From Myxococcales bacterium (GTDB taxonomy: Bacteria; Myxococcota_A; Polyangia; Palsa-1104; JAEUJZ01): DNA of 64,000 nucleotides. Below, piece by piece: positions 45,930-54,833 of this stretch. The notes below the pieces were generated by a model that saw only the letters and a list, made by a program, of their open reading frames with translations, ran no database searches and had not been told where the DNA came from. The stretch lies in NCBI GenBank assembly GCA_016794365.1, contig JAEUKB010000100.1, positions 1 through 64,000 of the forward strand, in the 5' to 3' direction. How positions within the stretch are numbered: position 1 is the stretch's first letter; each line of letters starts with the position of its first letter. A program made the translations under genes and the position numbers.

Positions 45930-47306
45930 ATGCTGGGAAACCTGCTCAGGCCAGACATCGAAAAGATGATTCGGGACAAGGACTGGAAACATCTGCGCCA
46001 AGAGTTTGCGCAGCTGGATCCGTCCGATCTGGCCGAGATCTTGGAAGAATTCCCGCTGCAAGACGCGGCGCTGGTGTTTCGGATTCTGCCTCGTGATGCA
46101 GCGGCGGTAATCTTCGAGTATCTTCCGCTGGAGCTTCAGACCAAGCTGGTGCAGAGCCTGGCCGACGAGCAGCTTGTCAACGTCGTCAACGCGATGGCGC
46201 CTGACGATCGGACGCGACTCCTCGAAGAGCTGCCGCCGGAAGTGACCAAGCGCGTGCTCGGTAGCCTGACGCCGAGTGAGCTAAAGATCGCGCGACAGCT
46301 TCTTGGCTATCCCGAAGACTCTGCGGGACGCTACATGACGCCCGAGTACGTCGCGGTCCGTCCCGATATGACAGCGGCGGAAGCGCTCTCGTACATTCGC
46401 AAGCACGGCAAAGGCGCAGAGACGCTGAACGTCATCTATGTCACCGACGAAAAAGGTCGGCTGCTGAGCGATCTCAAGCTGGCCGCGCTGGTGATGGCGC
46501 AGCCCACGATGAAGGTCGAGGATCTGAGCGACGGTCAGATGTTTAACATCCCGGCCACTGCCGATCGCGAAGAGTTCGTCGCTGCGTTTGAAAAGTACGA
46601 TCGCGTCGCGCTGCCCGTGACGGACTCCAAAGGCGTGATGCTCGGCATCATCACCATCGACGACGTACTCGATGTGGCCGAAGCAGAAGCGACGGAAGAC
46701 ATCCAGAAGCTCGGCGGTATGCAAGCCCTGGAAGCGCCGTATATGGACAGCCCGTTTCTCGACATGATCAAGAAGCGCGCGGGCTGGCTGCTGGTGCTGT
46801 TCTTCGGCGAGATGTTTACCGCGACAGCGATGGCGTTCTTCGAGGGTGAGATCAAGCGAGCCGTGGTCCTGGCGCTGTTCATTCCGCTCATCATCTCGTC
46901 GGGCGGTAACTCGGGATCGCAGGCAACGTCGCTCATCATTCGATCGCTGGCCGTTCGCGAGCTAGAGCTGTCCGACTGGGCGCGCGTCATGCGACGAGAG
47001 ATCCTGTCCGGCGTGGTGCTCGGATCGATCCTTGGACTGGTCGGTTTTTTGCGAATTGTGCTGTGGCCGTCGCGAGTGGCTGTCTACGGACCGCACTTTG
47101 TCCAAGTCGCTGTGGTCGTTTCCATCAGCTTGGTCGGTGTGGTGATGTTTGGGACGCTGGTCGGATCCATGCTGCCGTTTTTGCTGCGACGACTCGGACT
47201 GGACCCAGCGGCAGCTTCGGCTCCGTTTGTCGCAACGCTCGTCGATGTAAGTGGTCTGATCATCTACTTTTCGGCGGCATCGATCGTGCTTCGCGGACTG
47301 CTGTGA
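45930..47306 (+). CDS. mgtE: Magnesium transporter MgtE
   Basis: A protein of 458 residues. An N-terminal superhelical domain (DPSDLAEILEEFPLQDAALVF, LPPEVTKRVLGSLTPSE), a pair of CBS domains (GRYMTPEYVAVRPDMTAAEA to VMLGIITIDDVLDVAEAEA) and five membrane helices with the conserved PLIISSGGNSGSQATSLIIR selectivity region. The N and CBS domains sense cytosolic magnesium. I use the ATG at 45930 (typical length and N-terminus); a TTG at 45861 is in frame. No riboswitch was seen in the 114 bases upstream. Confidence 0.93.
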   Translation: MLGNLLRPDIEKMIRDKDWKHLRQEFAQLDPSDLAEILEEFPLQDAALVFRILPRDAAAVIFEYLPLELQTKLVQSLADEQLVNVVNAMAPDDRTRLLEELPPEVTKRVLGSLTPSELKIARQLLGYPEDSAGRYMTPEYVAVRPDMTAAEALSYIRKHGKGAETLNVIYVTDEKGRLLSDLKLAALVMAQPTMKVEDLSDGQMFNIPATADREEFVAAFEKYDRVALPVTDSKGVMLGIITIDDVLDVAEAEATEDIQKLGGMQALEAPYMDSPFLDMIKKRAGWLLVLFFGEMFTATAMAFFEGEIKRAVVLALFIPLIISSGGNSGSQATSLIIRSLAVRELELSDWARVMRREILSGVVLGSILGLVGFLRIVLWPSRVAVYGPHFVQVAVVVSISLVGVVMFGTLVGSMLPFLLRRLGLDPAAASAPFVATLVDVSGLIIYFSAASIVLRGLL

Positions 47307-47397
47307 CACGGTTTCAGACGAGATACCAAGTTTCTTCCGAGCGACAAGGCAATCAGAGTACCTTGTTGCTAAAAGCTGCACTTCTAGGAGGCATGCC

Positions 47398-48039
47398 ATG
47401 AGTTCCGGCAAGATGAACATCCTGGTCGGCGTTGACTTCAGCGATACCTCGGCGGTGGCGATGTACCACGCGCTGTCGCTGGCCGAGCGGACCGGCGCAG
47501 TGCTACACCTTTCGCACATTGTCCCCGGTGACATCCAGATTCCGACCGATCTGGGAATGAACCTTCCGCCAGAGCTTTCCGAGGTCAAAGAGGCGCGGAC
47601 CCGACTGGAGCGGATGCGCGCGATGATCGGCGGCAAAGTCGATGTCGAGCTGCACCTGCGCTCGGGTCACGCGGTCGATACAATGCTCAAGCTCATCAAA
47701 GAGCTAAAGCCCGATCTGGTCGTCGTTGGCAGCCATGGTCGCGGTGCTGTGCTGCGACTGCTTCTTGGCAGCGTATCGATGCAGCTCACCAAGCGCAGCC
47801 CGGTTCCGGTGCTGGTGGTGCCCGCGCCCGGTCGCGAAGCCGAAGCGGATCAGCCAGAGCCGAAGGTCGAGCCAGCCGCCGACGCAGGCCTGCCGTCCAT
47901 CGGTCAAGCCGCAGGTGAAAGCAGCGAGCAGTCGCACGAATATCGCGGTCTGTCGGGCAGCATGTCGAGCGGCGTCGGAACGTCTCCGGGCGGAGTCTCG
48001 GGCATCGATGTCAATCCCGAGCTGCGCGTTCGCTACTAA
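47398..48039 (+). CDS. Universal stress protein, UspA family
   Basis: A protein of 213 residues. The first ~145 residues are a Usp domain (MNILVGVDFSDTSAVAMYHA, DLVVVGSHGRGAVLRLLLGS, PVPVLVVPAP) with the G-x2-G-x9-G-S ATP-binding motif. The C-terminal ~65 residues are Glu/Pro then Ser/Gly-rich, a disordered tail longer than in ordinary Usp proteins. AGGAGG lies 6 bases before the ATG. Its stop shares CTAA with the convergent deacetylase gene. Confidence 0.92.
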   Translation: MSSGKMNILVGVDFSDTSAVAMYHALSLAERTGAVLHLSHIVPGDIQIPTDLGMNLPPELSEVKEARTRLERMRAMIGGKVDVELHLRSGHAVDTMLKLIKELKPDLVVVGSHGRGAVLRLLLGSVSMQLTKRSPVPVLVVPAPGREAEADQPEPKVEPAADAGLPSIGQAAGESSEQSHEYRGLSGSMSSGVGTSPGGVSGIDVNPELRVRY

Positions 48040-49577
48040 CCGCCCTGCCCTCTGAAAAGCTTCGCCAAAAAGACCTGTTCGCTGAAGCTGCCCCCGATGC
48101 CCAAGCCCGAAAGCTCAGAGATCATCTGACGACCGATTCGATACGGCTTGGGCGGTCCCGCACAAGGAGCAATCCGCACCGCGTACTCGTAGCCAGCTGC
48201 TTGCGCCGCTGATTCAACACGATCGTCGCTGTCACCGTTTGGATAGGCAAGCCCAGGACACTGACCGACGAGATCGAGCAAAAACTGACGGCTTGCGGTC
48301 AGCTCATGGCGAAGCTCTTCGTCGGTGGTTCGCGTCAAGATCGGATGCTGACAGGTGTGCGACGACAGCTCTGCGCCAAGCGACAACAGCTGCTTGGCTC
48401 CGTCGCTGTCTAAATAACGTGGCAGCTCAGACCGAGCCAGCACTCGGGGTCCAACCTCATCCCACAAGCGATCACACATCTGCCGACGCTGCGCTTCGGG
48501 CAAGCGCTTGAGCACCGTCAACACCATCGGAAGCTGCACAAAGCCCGGAGCACGCTCGGACAACGTCGCTGCGAGCGACGAATCAGCCTGTAGCACCGCC
48601 AGCGCTTGGCGCGAAGTGTCCGTCGCAGCCAGCGCATGCTGAACCAGCTCATACCAAGGCAGCGCGATCTTGTTGGCCAAGATGTCGCTGATGAAATAGA
48701 CGGTAAACGGCACGCCCAGCGACTTCAGGATCGGTGCAGCCACCGTCAGCGTATCGAGATATCCATCGTCGAAGCTCACCGCCAAGCTCGGTCCGTCGGA
48801 GACACGACCCGACACAAGCTCTTGCGCCTGTGCAGCCTGCGTGAGCGGTCGATAGCCACGCGAAAGCAGCAGCCGAATCTGTCGCTCAAACGTCGAGGCT
48901 GACACCACCAAGTTCAGATCGACACCGCGCAGCTCCGTCACGACCTGGTGATACGCCAGCGACAGCGAGCGAGGCCGCGTCACCGCTGTCAGAACCCGCG
49001 CCGCCGATGCCCGAAGCAGCCCGTGTCCAATCGATCGATGCGAGCGCTCACCACACAGCTCCGTCAGAAGCTCACACAGTGCGCGAAGCTGCTGCGGATC
49101 GGGCGACTGCTCATCCGACGGAGCCAAAAACAGGTGAACCCGCGACGAAGACCACTCGCGCTGACGGCCAAAGGTTGCATCAATCGCTTGACGCTGCGCA
49201 TCCGAACCAATGATCGCGTGCGACGGAAGAACCGCGCTGTCGGACGTGTGGGACGCGCGCGCATGAGGGTTATGAACCACACCGTGCGGCCAGTAACAAG
49301 CCACGATCGGCTTGCCGCGCAGCGTCGCAAGCGGTCGCACTTCAGCGAGCGAGGCCGCCCCGCTTACCACGAACAGATCCGGCGCGAATGTGCGCAGCTT
49401 CTGACGAAGCCGATGTCGCGACAGCCGTCCCAGCCCGTGATGTAGCACCGAGACAACACAGCCTCGCTCCGTCGCGGTGTGCGCCAGCGCAGTCAGCGCA
49501 CGATGATCGGCGTGCGAGCGACTTCCCTCGATGACAATTGCCAGCCGAGGCCGGTTATCCGTTGTGTCTGCTGACAT
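48036..49577 (-). CDS. Glycosyltransferase-like domain fused to a polysaccharide deacetylase
   Basis: A protein of 513 residues. Residues 1-~190 look like the N-terminal Rossmann half of a GT4-type glycosyltransferase (RLAIVIEGSRSHADHRALTA, LFVVSGAASLAEVRPLATLR, PIVACYWPHGVV, IIGSDAQRQAI) but no second GT domain or EX7E motif follows. Residues ~225-513 are a NodB/CE4 deacetylase: SFDDGYLDT for the metal Asp, SSHTCQHPIL for the metal His pair, and LAYPNGDSDDRV. No signal peptide, so cytoplasmic or peripheral. Possibly acts on an exopolysaccharide precursor. Confidence 0.8.
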   Translation of the reverse strand: MSADTTDNRPRLAIVIEGSRSHADHRALTALAHTATERGCVVSVLHHGLGRLSRHRLRQKLRTFAPDLFVVSGAASLAEVRPLATLRGKPIVACYWPHGVVHNPHARASHTSDSAVLPSHAIIGSDAQRQAIDATFGRQREWSSSRVHLFLAPSDEQSPDPQQLRALCELLTELCGERSHRSIGHGLLRASAARVLTAVTRPRSLSLAYHQVVTELRGVDLNLVVSASTFERQIRLLLSRGYRPLTQAAQAQELVSGRVSDGPSLAVSFDDGYLDTLTVAAPILKSLGVPFTVYFISDILANKIALPWYELVQHALAATDTSRQALAVLQADSSLAATLSERAPGFVQLPMVLTVLKRLPEAQRRQMCDRLWDEVGPRVLARSELPRYLDSDGAKQLLSLGAELSSHTCQHPILTRTTDEELRHELTASRQFLLDLVGQCPGLAYPNGDSDDRVESAAQAAGYEYAVRIAPCAGPPKPYRIGRQMISELSGLGIGGSFSEQVFLAKLFRGQGG

Positions 49578-49648
49578 CGGCTCAGTGCAAAAGTTGACCT
49601 TCGTTTTCGCAAGCTCGGTGCCCGAAGCGCAAGCGATGAATGAAGCCC

Positions 49649-49680
49649 GAGCGCGGTGAATGGCGAGCGCGGTGAATGGC
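49649..49680. repeat. Perfect 16-bp tandem duplication
   Basis: GAGCGCGGTGAATGGC occurs twice back to back in the 227-base region between the divergent deacetylase and lipase genes. Confidence 0.85.
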
Positions 49681-49758
49681 GCGAGCGGTCCGTCTTATTG
49701 GTTGAACCAGTTCTTTCACAGGTCGCGTCCGGTCCCATACGCAACTTCTCTTTAAAAG

Positions 49759-49798
49759 CCCCCGAAGATTAACGTAAGCGAAGTTACTTTTTTGGGGG
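49759..49798 (+). promoter_or_regulatory. 5'-leader hairpin sequestering the lipase Shine-Dalgarno
   Basis: CCCCC (49759-49763) pairs with GGGGG (49794-49798); the stem continues through GAAGA/TTTTT (with G-U pairs) and, after a T/TC internal loop, TAAC/GTTA, closing a 9-base loop. The GGGGG run is the only Shine-Dalgarno candidate, 6 bases before the ATG at 49805. Opening the hairpin would therefore be needed for translation, as in RNA thermometers or ligand switches. It is not a terminator: no T tract follows on the 3' side. Confidence 0.5.
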
Positions 49799-49804
49799 TG
49801 TCCT

Positions 49805-51880
49805 ATGTCCGGCGAATCCGGCTTTGCGGCTCCGAGCGGCCTCGGCTTTAACCCGTTCATTACTGGCATGCCAGGCGGCGGCTTGGATGGAATGGACGAT
49901 GGCTTTGCCGATGGTGGTGGTCAGCAGACCCAAGACAAAGAGATCGGCAAAGCGAGCCAAGATCCGGCGGCAAAAGAAGCTGGCTCGGCGATCAAGGAAG
50001 CGGCCAGCAAAGAACCGACGCTGGGCAGCCGCGAGCAAGTCATGGCCAACCCGGAAAAATACGGTTGGAAGCCGGGCATGACGACCTCGCCCGAGGAGTA
50101 CGCGCAGCAGTACTTCCACGAGGCAGCAGCCAAGCTCTGCTACAAAGATCCGAGCGTCAACGGCAACGAAAAAGGCAAAGAAAAAGACGGCTACACCGAC
50201 GCGGATCGCAAGTTCCTCGAGCAGTGGGGCTACAAGGTCGGCGGTGAAGTCCGTGGCAACGGCGCGCTCGGCAACACCGAATCGGGCATGTATGCCGTTC
50301 GCTTCGAGCCGCTCGATCCCAAGTCCGGCTCGGCCCCCGTCGTCGCGTTCCGAGGCAGCGAGTTTAACGAAAACTTCGTGGACTGGAGAACCGACCTCAC
50401 CGACGCGACGATCGGCAAGCGACAGTATGATGCGTCGCGCAAAGAGATCGACGCGCTGATGAAGGTGGCTCCCGGTCAGCGACTGGAAGTCACGGGCCAC
50501 AGCTTGGGTGGTGCGCTGGCGCAAAAAGCGGCAGCCGAGCACGCCAAAGACATCGGTGCCGTCACGACGTTCCAGGCACCTGGTGTGGACTACACCGACG
50601 CGGCCAAGTTCAACGCCAACAAAAACGAAGACGTTCGGGTCAATCACCACTACGTCACCAGCGACGTGGTTCACCGTGCGGGCGAGCAGAAGCTCGACGG
50701 TAACTTCTTTGAACATCACGTTGCCGGTGCGGGTGGTGTGGGCGCAATCGGAGGCTCGCACACCGCGAACCTGCTGCACAATCCCGGCGACAAGTCGTAC
50801 ATCGGCGACGGATCGAACCCGCTCGGTACGCGCGATTCCGTCACCAAGCACGACAAAGATGCGCAGGGCGATCGTCACTTCTTTGAAGGTCTTCGTCAGC
50901 TCATCGGCGTCGGTGCGCTTGGACCGCTGGAAGGACTGGTGTCCGGCCTGGAAAAAGGTGTCGGCGGCGTCCTGACGGGAGCCAAGGAGATCGGCGCAGG
51001 TCTCAAGAACGGCTTCATGGGCGCGATGAACGGCATCACCGGCGGCATGAGCACGGCCTGGGACGGAGCAAAGAAGGGCGGCTCCGAGATGGTCGGCGGC
51101 TTCAAGCAGATGATGTCGGGCAACATCCTCGGCGGGCTCGGCGGCATCGGCAAGGGCATGTGGGACGGTGCCAGCGGACTTGTGTCGGGAGCCGGTCAGG
51201 CCGCAGGCGGCATCGCCTCGGGCTTGTGGGAAGGTGCCAAGGGTCTCGGCACGGGACTCTGGGACGCGGGCAAAGGACTCGTTCGTGGCGCAGGCGACGT
51301 GATGGGCGGCATCTTGAAGAGCCCGATGGGCATCGCCAAAGGCCTGGGACACCTCGGCATCGCGGGCGCTCAGGCACTGGCGAACAGCGACGCGGGCCAA
51401 GGCATTGCCAACGGCTTCCAGCATGCCGTCGGTGGCGTTGGCAGTGCGATCGGCGAGACCGGCAAAGGACTGGGCACGGCAGCCAAGAACACGCTCGGCG
51501 GCATCGCAGACGCAGGATCTACCGCGTGGAACGGCCTAAAGAAAGGCGGCGGCGAGCTGCTCGGCGGAGCCAGCGACCTGCTCCACGGCAACCTGAGCGG
51601 ACTCGGCGGCATCGGCAAGGGCCTTGTCTCGGGCGCAGGCGGACTGCTCAAAGGTGGCGCGAGCGCGGCGGGATCGGTGCTAAGCGGCATTGGCTCGGGC
51701 GCAGCCGCACTCGGCAAAGGTGCGTGGGACGCAGGCAAGTCGGTCGTCGGTGGCATCAGCGAAGCAGGCAAAGGCATCGCATCCACCGCTGGAAAAGTCG
51801 CAGGCGCCGCATGGGATGGAGCAAAATCCGTCGGTGGCGCCATCGCTGGCGGGGCAAAGAAGCTCCTGTCCGGCTGGTAA
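49805..51880 (+). CDS. Class 3 lipase with long Gly/Ala repeat tail (candidate secreted effector)
   Basis: A protein of 691 residues without a signal peptide. Residues 1-~75 are Gly- and Lys/Ala-rich. Residues ~90-320 are a lipase class 3 fold: VVAFRGSEFNENFVDWRTDL, nucleophile motif TGHSLGGALAQKA (Ser near 232), TFQAPGVDY and a probable catalytic His in IGGSHTANLLHN. Residues ~370-691 are amphipathic Gly/Ala/Lys helices with recurring W-D/E/N-G/A-x-K units (AWDGAKKGG, LWEGAKGLG, AWNGLKKGG, AWDAGKS) and two long related halves. Such a tail could insert in membranes. The next gene encodes a chaperone-like protein. Phospholipase or acylhydrolase activity is inferred. Confidence 0.75.
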   Translation: MSGESGFAAPSGLGFNPFITGMPGGGLDGMDDGFADGGGQQTQDKEIGKASQDPAAKEAGSAIKEAASKEPTLGSREQVMANPEKYGWKPGMTTSPEEYAQQYFHEAAAKLCYKDPSVNGNEKGKEKDGYTDADRKFLEQWGYKVGGEVRGNGALGNTESGMYAVRFEPLDPKSGSAPVVAFRGSEFNENFVDWRTDLTDATIGKRQYDASRKEIDALMKVAPGQRLEVTGHSLGGALAQKAAAEHAKDIGAVTTFQAPGVDYTDAAKFNANKNEDVRVNHHYVTSDVVHRAGEQKLDGNFFEHHVAGAGGVGAIGGSHTANLLHNPGDKSYIGDGSNPLGTRDSVTKHDKDAQGDRHFFEGLRQLIGVGALGPLEGLVSGLEKGVGGVLTGAKEIGAGLKNGFMGAMNGITGGMSTAWDGAKKGGSEMVGGFKQMMSGNILGGLGGIGKGMWDGASGLVSGAGQAAGGIASGLWEGAKGLGTGLWDAGKGLVRGAGDVMGGILKSPMGIAKGLGHLGIAGAQALANSDAGQGIANGFQHAVGGVGSAIGETGKGLGTAAKNTLGGIADAGSTAWNGLKKGGGELLGGASDLLHGNLSGLGGIGKGLVSGAGGLLKGGASAAGSVLSGIGSGAAALGKGAWDAGKSVVGGISEAGKGIASTAGKVAGAAWDGAKSVGGAIAGGAKKLLSGW

Positions 51881-52044
51881 TACGCGGCGAGCGTTCCAAA
51901 TTCCCCAAAAAGCCTATAAAATAACGGTGCGCGTTTCAGCGCTTACGGCAGAGGGCATGCCATACCGAGCGTCACGCTCAGACAGTGCCCTTCGACCAGG
52001 CGCCCAGCGTCCTTCACGCAAACATCCGCAAGGAGAGTCTTCAC

Positions 52045-52620
52045 ATGGCCATTGATCCGAACTCGATTGGCAACTTTGCCGACCTCGTCAAGCTGCTGGA
52101 AAAGGACGGAGTGCTTCACAAGACCGATCTGGCAGAGCAGACGGTGCAGATTCCCACCCAGCGCGGCGAGCTGGACAGCGTTCTGCTGATGCGCTGGCAG
52201 GACTCTGACGGTGTTGTGCAGTTTATCCAGGCGCTTCCGATCGAAGTGCCCGCCGACAAGCTGCTGATCGTGAGCGATGCCGTGACGCGCCTCAACCACG
52301 CGCTGGCGATCCCGGGCTTCGATCTGAACCACCAGCACGGCCTGGTTGCGTATCGTCTGTATCTGCCGATTTATCCGCGCGGCTCGGTGCGTCCAAACGA
52401 AGTGCAGGCGATGTTCCGCTTGACGGTGAAGACCGCCGCCGACTTCTTCCCGACCATCCGTCGCATCATCGCGGGCGAAATCCAGCCCGAAGCGATCGTC
52501 GATGAAGCCAAGAAAGCCTGGGAAGCTGCCGCCGCTGCCGCTGCACAGGCTGCCAAGCCTCCGACGGGCTCGCCACCTGCTGGCAACGGTCAGACGCCTC
52601 CCGGCGCCAACATGTACTAA
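52045..52620 (+). CDS. YbjN/secretion chaperone-like protein
   Basis: A protein of 191 residues, cytoplasmic. The alternating strand-helix pattern of 1-~150 (VQFIQALPIEVPADKLLIVS, LNHALAIPGFDLNHQHGLVA, then a helix AADFFPTIRRIIAGE) resembles the YbjN superfamily, which shares the fold of type III secretion chaperones. The tail is Ala-rich then Pro/Gly-rich. AGGAGAG lies 7 bases before the ATG. An AT-rich TATAAA at 51915-51920 between the genes could be a -10 box, so it may have its own promoter. Position suggests it serves the lipase. Confidence 0.6.
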   Translation: MAIDPNSIGNFADLVKLLEKDGVLHKTDLAEQTVQIPTQRGELDSVLLMRWQDSDGVVQFIQALPIEVPADKLLIVSDAVTRLNHALAIPGFDLNHQHGLVAYRLYLPIYPRGSVRPNEVQAMFRLTVKTAADFFPTIRRIIAGEIQPEAIVDEAKKAWEAAAAAAAQAAKPPTGSPPAGNGQTPPGANMY

Positions 52621-54833
52621 CCCGGACCTTGCGTGCAGCGCGCACCCGGCATAAACGCCAGGTCGTTGCTGTTTTTGCACTGAGGCTGCGGACGCGCACC
52701 TTTGCCGTCATCGTTGGCCCGGAACCACAGATCCACCGTTCCTTGCGGCGGATTGGTCCACGCGCAGCTCACCACCTCACACTTGCCCGGCTGAATCGGC
52801 GCGGTCGTGTATGCCACACAGATCGCACTGGAGACTTCGACTCGCGGATCCTTTTGATAAAACGTCCCCGGCACCATCGCTGCGATCAAGTCCGCACCTC
52901 GGTTACAGATCTGCGCGTACAGCTTCCACTGCTTGCTGCACTCGTTTTGATCCGGTGATGTCGAGCCTCTGCTCGTCGCATCCGGCAGCGGAACCGTCTT
53001 CACCAGCGTGCCTTGGATGTTCTGCCGATAGTTGTTGTAGGTCGTCCAGTTCGGCGTCTCTTTCGCGGGGATCGTGCCGTCGTCGTTCACGTTGGTGATG
53101 TGATACGAGTGCTGGTTCCACATCGGTCGCGACGGCATCCAGCGATTCATCGGATCCTTGAGAACGAACACACCCTGCGTCACGCCTTTGTGCGCAGCCC
53201 CGGTTTCGCGCTCTGGATCTTGATCCGCGCAGTAGCCGTTTTCCTTGATCGAGTCCGAAGGAACGATCAAGTCCGCGTGTCCATCGTTGTCCACGTCGGC
53301 CACAATCGGCATCTCAAGCGCCGTTCCCGACGTAATGGGCCGCGCGAACACCGTCTTGCCATCGGGTCCGTTGTAGACGCGCAGCCAGCACTCATCGCGA
53401 TAGATCACCTCGGCGCGACCGTCTCCGTTGAAGTCAAACACCGACGATGCAGTTCCGCCCGAGGTCTGATCCTTGGTCACGCTGTTCCACAGAACACCCG
53501 GCAGCGTACCGCGACACTTCGCAGGCTTTGGCGTCTTCAAACAGTCCAGCGAAAACACGTAATACGAGCGCGGCCCGGCGGTTCCAAAGTCCGGGGTGCC
53601 GTCTCCGTCGAAGTCAGCCACCGTCGGAGGCCCTCCCCAGCCATTGGGAATCGAGGTCATCGGCATCAGGAACTTGTCCGCTTTGACATCGACCACCGCG
53701 ACCTTCTGATCTCCGTTCACGGACTGGACAAACACCAGATCCGGACTGCCGTCCTTGTTGAAGTCACCGATCGCGGAATAGCCACCTTGCGACAGTGATG
53801 CCATCGAGCTGGGCGTCTTGTCCGCACCCGTCAGTCCGTCGAAGATTCGGTTTCCAGAGATGATCTCTGGCTTGCCATCGCCGTCCATGTCATTGACGAG
53901 CGACAGCGTTCCCCACGTTGCGCCGATCACCGGACTATCGAAGACCTTGTCTAGCTGCTTCTTTACTTTGTTCCAGCGCAGCACCATGCCACCGACGATG
54001 ATCTCTGGCTTTCCGTCTCCATCTAGATCCGCGATGGCAGGCCCAGAGCAGTCAAACGCGACGCCTCCCGATAGCGTGTAGGAATCAATGCTGCTCGCCA
54101 GCAGCTTGCCGGTTGTTCCTTCAAAGAGGAGCACCGGATGACCGCTTCCCGGCGATCCAAAGGTCGAAATTCCCACGATCTCAGGAAGCTTGTCTCCGTC
54201 GAGATCTGCCGCTGCAATCTGCGAAAAGCCCTGAATGTTGGCTGCCACGTCGTACTTGACCGAGCAGTCCTTTCCAGACATCGCGACCAAGCGAGAAGGC
54301 CCGGCTCCGGTCTGCGGCGCAAAGACAATCTCGGGCGAGGAATCTCCGTCGATGTCGATGACAAGCGGCGTCATCACCACATCCCCAGCGGCAGGTGCCG
54401 GTCCGCCTTTGGGAGGCCACTGACAGTGATCCACAGGCGCTTTGAACTCGGTGGCGGAAAAGCCGTTTCCTTTGCACATCGCATCGGACTCTCCGTCCTT
54501 CCAGTCCAAGCAGATGCCGCAGCTTCCACCGTCGCCCATTTGCACCGTGCAGTGCGTGTCGTTTAAGCAGTCATTGTCCGAACAGCACGTCCCGCGATCA
54601 GGAACACACTGCGCCATGTGACAGCGCCAGCCGCTCGGACACGGCATGTCGGGACCACACGATGGGTTCGGAACGGTAGACATGTCTTCGCTCGGCTCGA
54701 CGCCGCCATCGCGACCGCCGCCTTCGACTCCCTGACGAGCCGGACTACATGCCCCAAGCAGCAACAAACCCGTCAGAACGCCCCGCCCCAGATAACCCAT
54801 GGAAAGCCTGCGGCGATTTGGAAACAGCGACAT
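52617..54833 (-). CDS. FG-GAP/VCBS repeat lipoprotein
   Basis: A protein of 738 residues. Signal and lipobox LLLLGAC, a Cys-rich segment with the CSDNDCLNDTHC pattern, then seven or more FG-GAP/VCBS-like repeats with calcium loops: DIDGDSSPEIVF, DLDGDKLPEIVG, DLDGDGKPEIIVG, DMDGDGKPEIISG, DFNKDGSPDLVFV, DFDGDGTPDFG, DFNGDGRAEVIYR and DVDNDGHADLIVP. These form a beta-propeller. A C-terminal domain with further Cys follows. Probably surface-exposed and calcium-stabilised. The start at 54833 has AAGGAG 6 bases upstream. Its stop shares CTAA with the convergent chaperone-like gene. Confidence 0.85.
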   Translation of the reverse strand: MSLFPNRRRLSMGYLGRGVLTGLLLLGACSPARQGVEGGGRDGGVEPSEDMSTVPNPSCGPDMPCPSGWRCHMAQCVPDRGTCCSDNDCLNDTHCTVQMGDGGSCGICLDWKDGESDAMCKGNGFSATEFKAPVDHCQWPPKGGPAPAAGDVVMTPLVIDIDGDSSPEIVFAPQTGAGPSRLVAMSGKDCSVKYDVAANIQGFSQIAAADLDGDKLPEIVGISTFGSPGSGHPVLLFEGTTGKLLASSIDSYTLSGGVAFDCSGPAIADLDGDGKPEIIVGGMVLRWNKVKKQLDKVFDSPVIGATWGTLSLVNDMDGDGKPEIISGNRIFDGLTGADKTPSSMASLSQGGYSAIGDFNKDGSPDLVFVQSVNGDQKVAVVDVKADKFLMPMTSIPNGWGGPPTVADFDGDGTPDFGTAGPRSYYVFSLDCLKTPKPAKCRGTLPGVLWNSVTKDQTSGGTASSVFDFNGDGRAEVIYRDECWLRVYNGPDGKTVFARPITSGTALEMPIVADVDNDGHADLIVPSDSIKENGYCADQDPERETGAAHKGVTQGVFVLKDPMNRWMPSRPMWNQHSYHITNVNDDGTIPAKETPNWTTYNNYRQNIQGTLVKTVPLPDATSRGSTSPDQNECSKQWKLYAQICNRGADLIAAMVPGTFYQKDPRVEVSSAICVAYTTAPIQPGKCEVVSCAWTNPPQGTVDLWFRANDDGKGARPQPQCKNSNDLAFMPGARCTQGPG

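Noticed and set aside
49784..51424. 546-codon minus-strand frame opposite the lipase gene
   Set aside because: It would be a plausible length, but the plus frame carries the lipase motif and Shine-Dalgarno, and the minus product is compositional noise.
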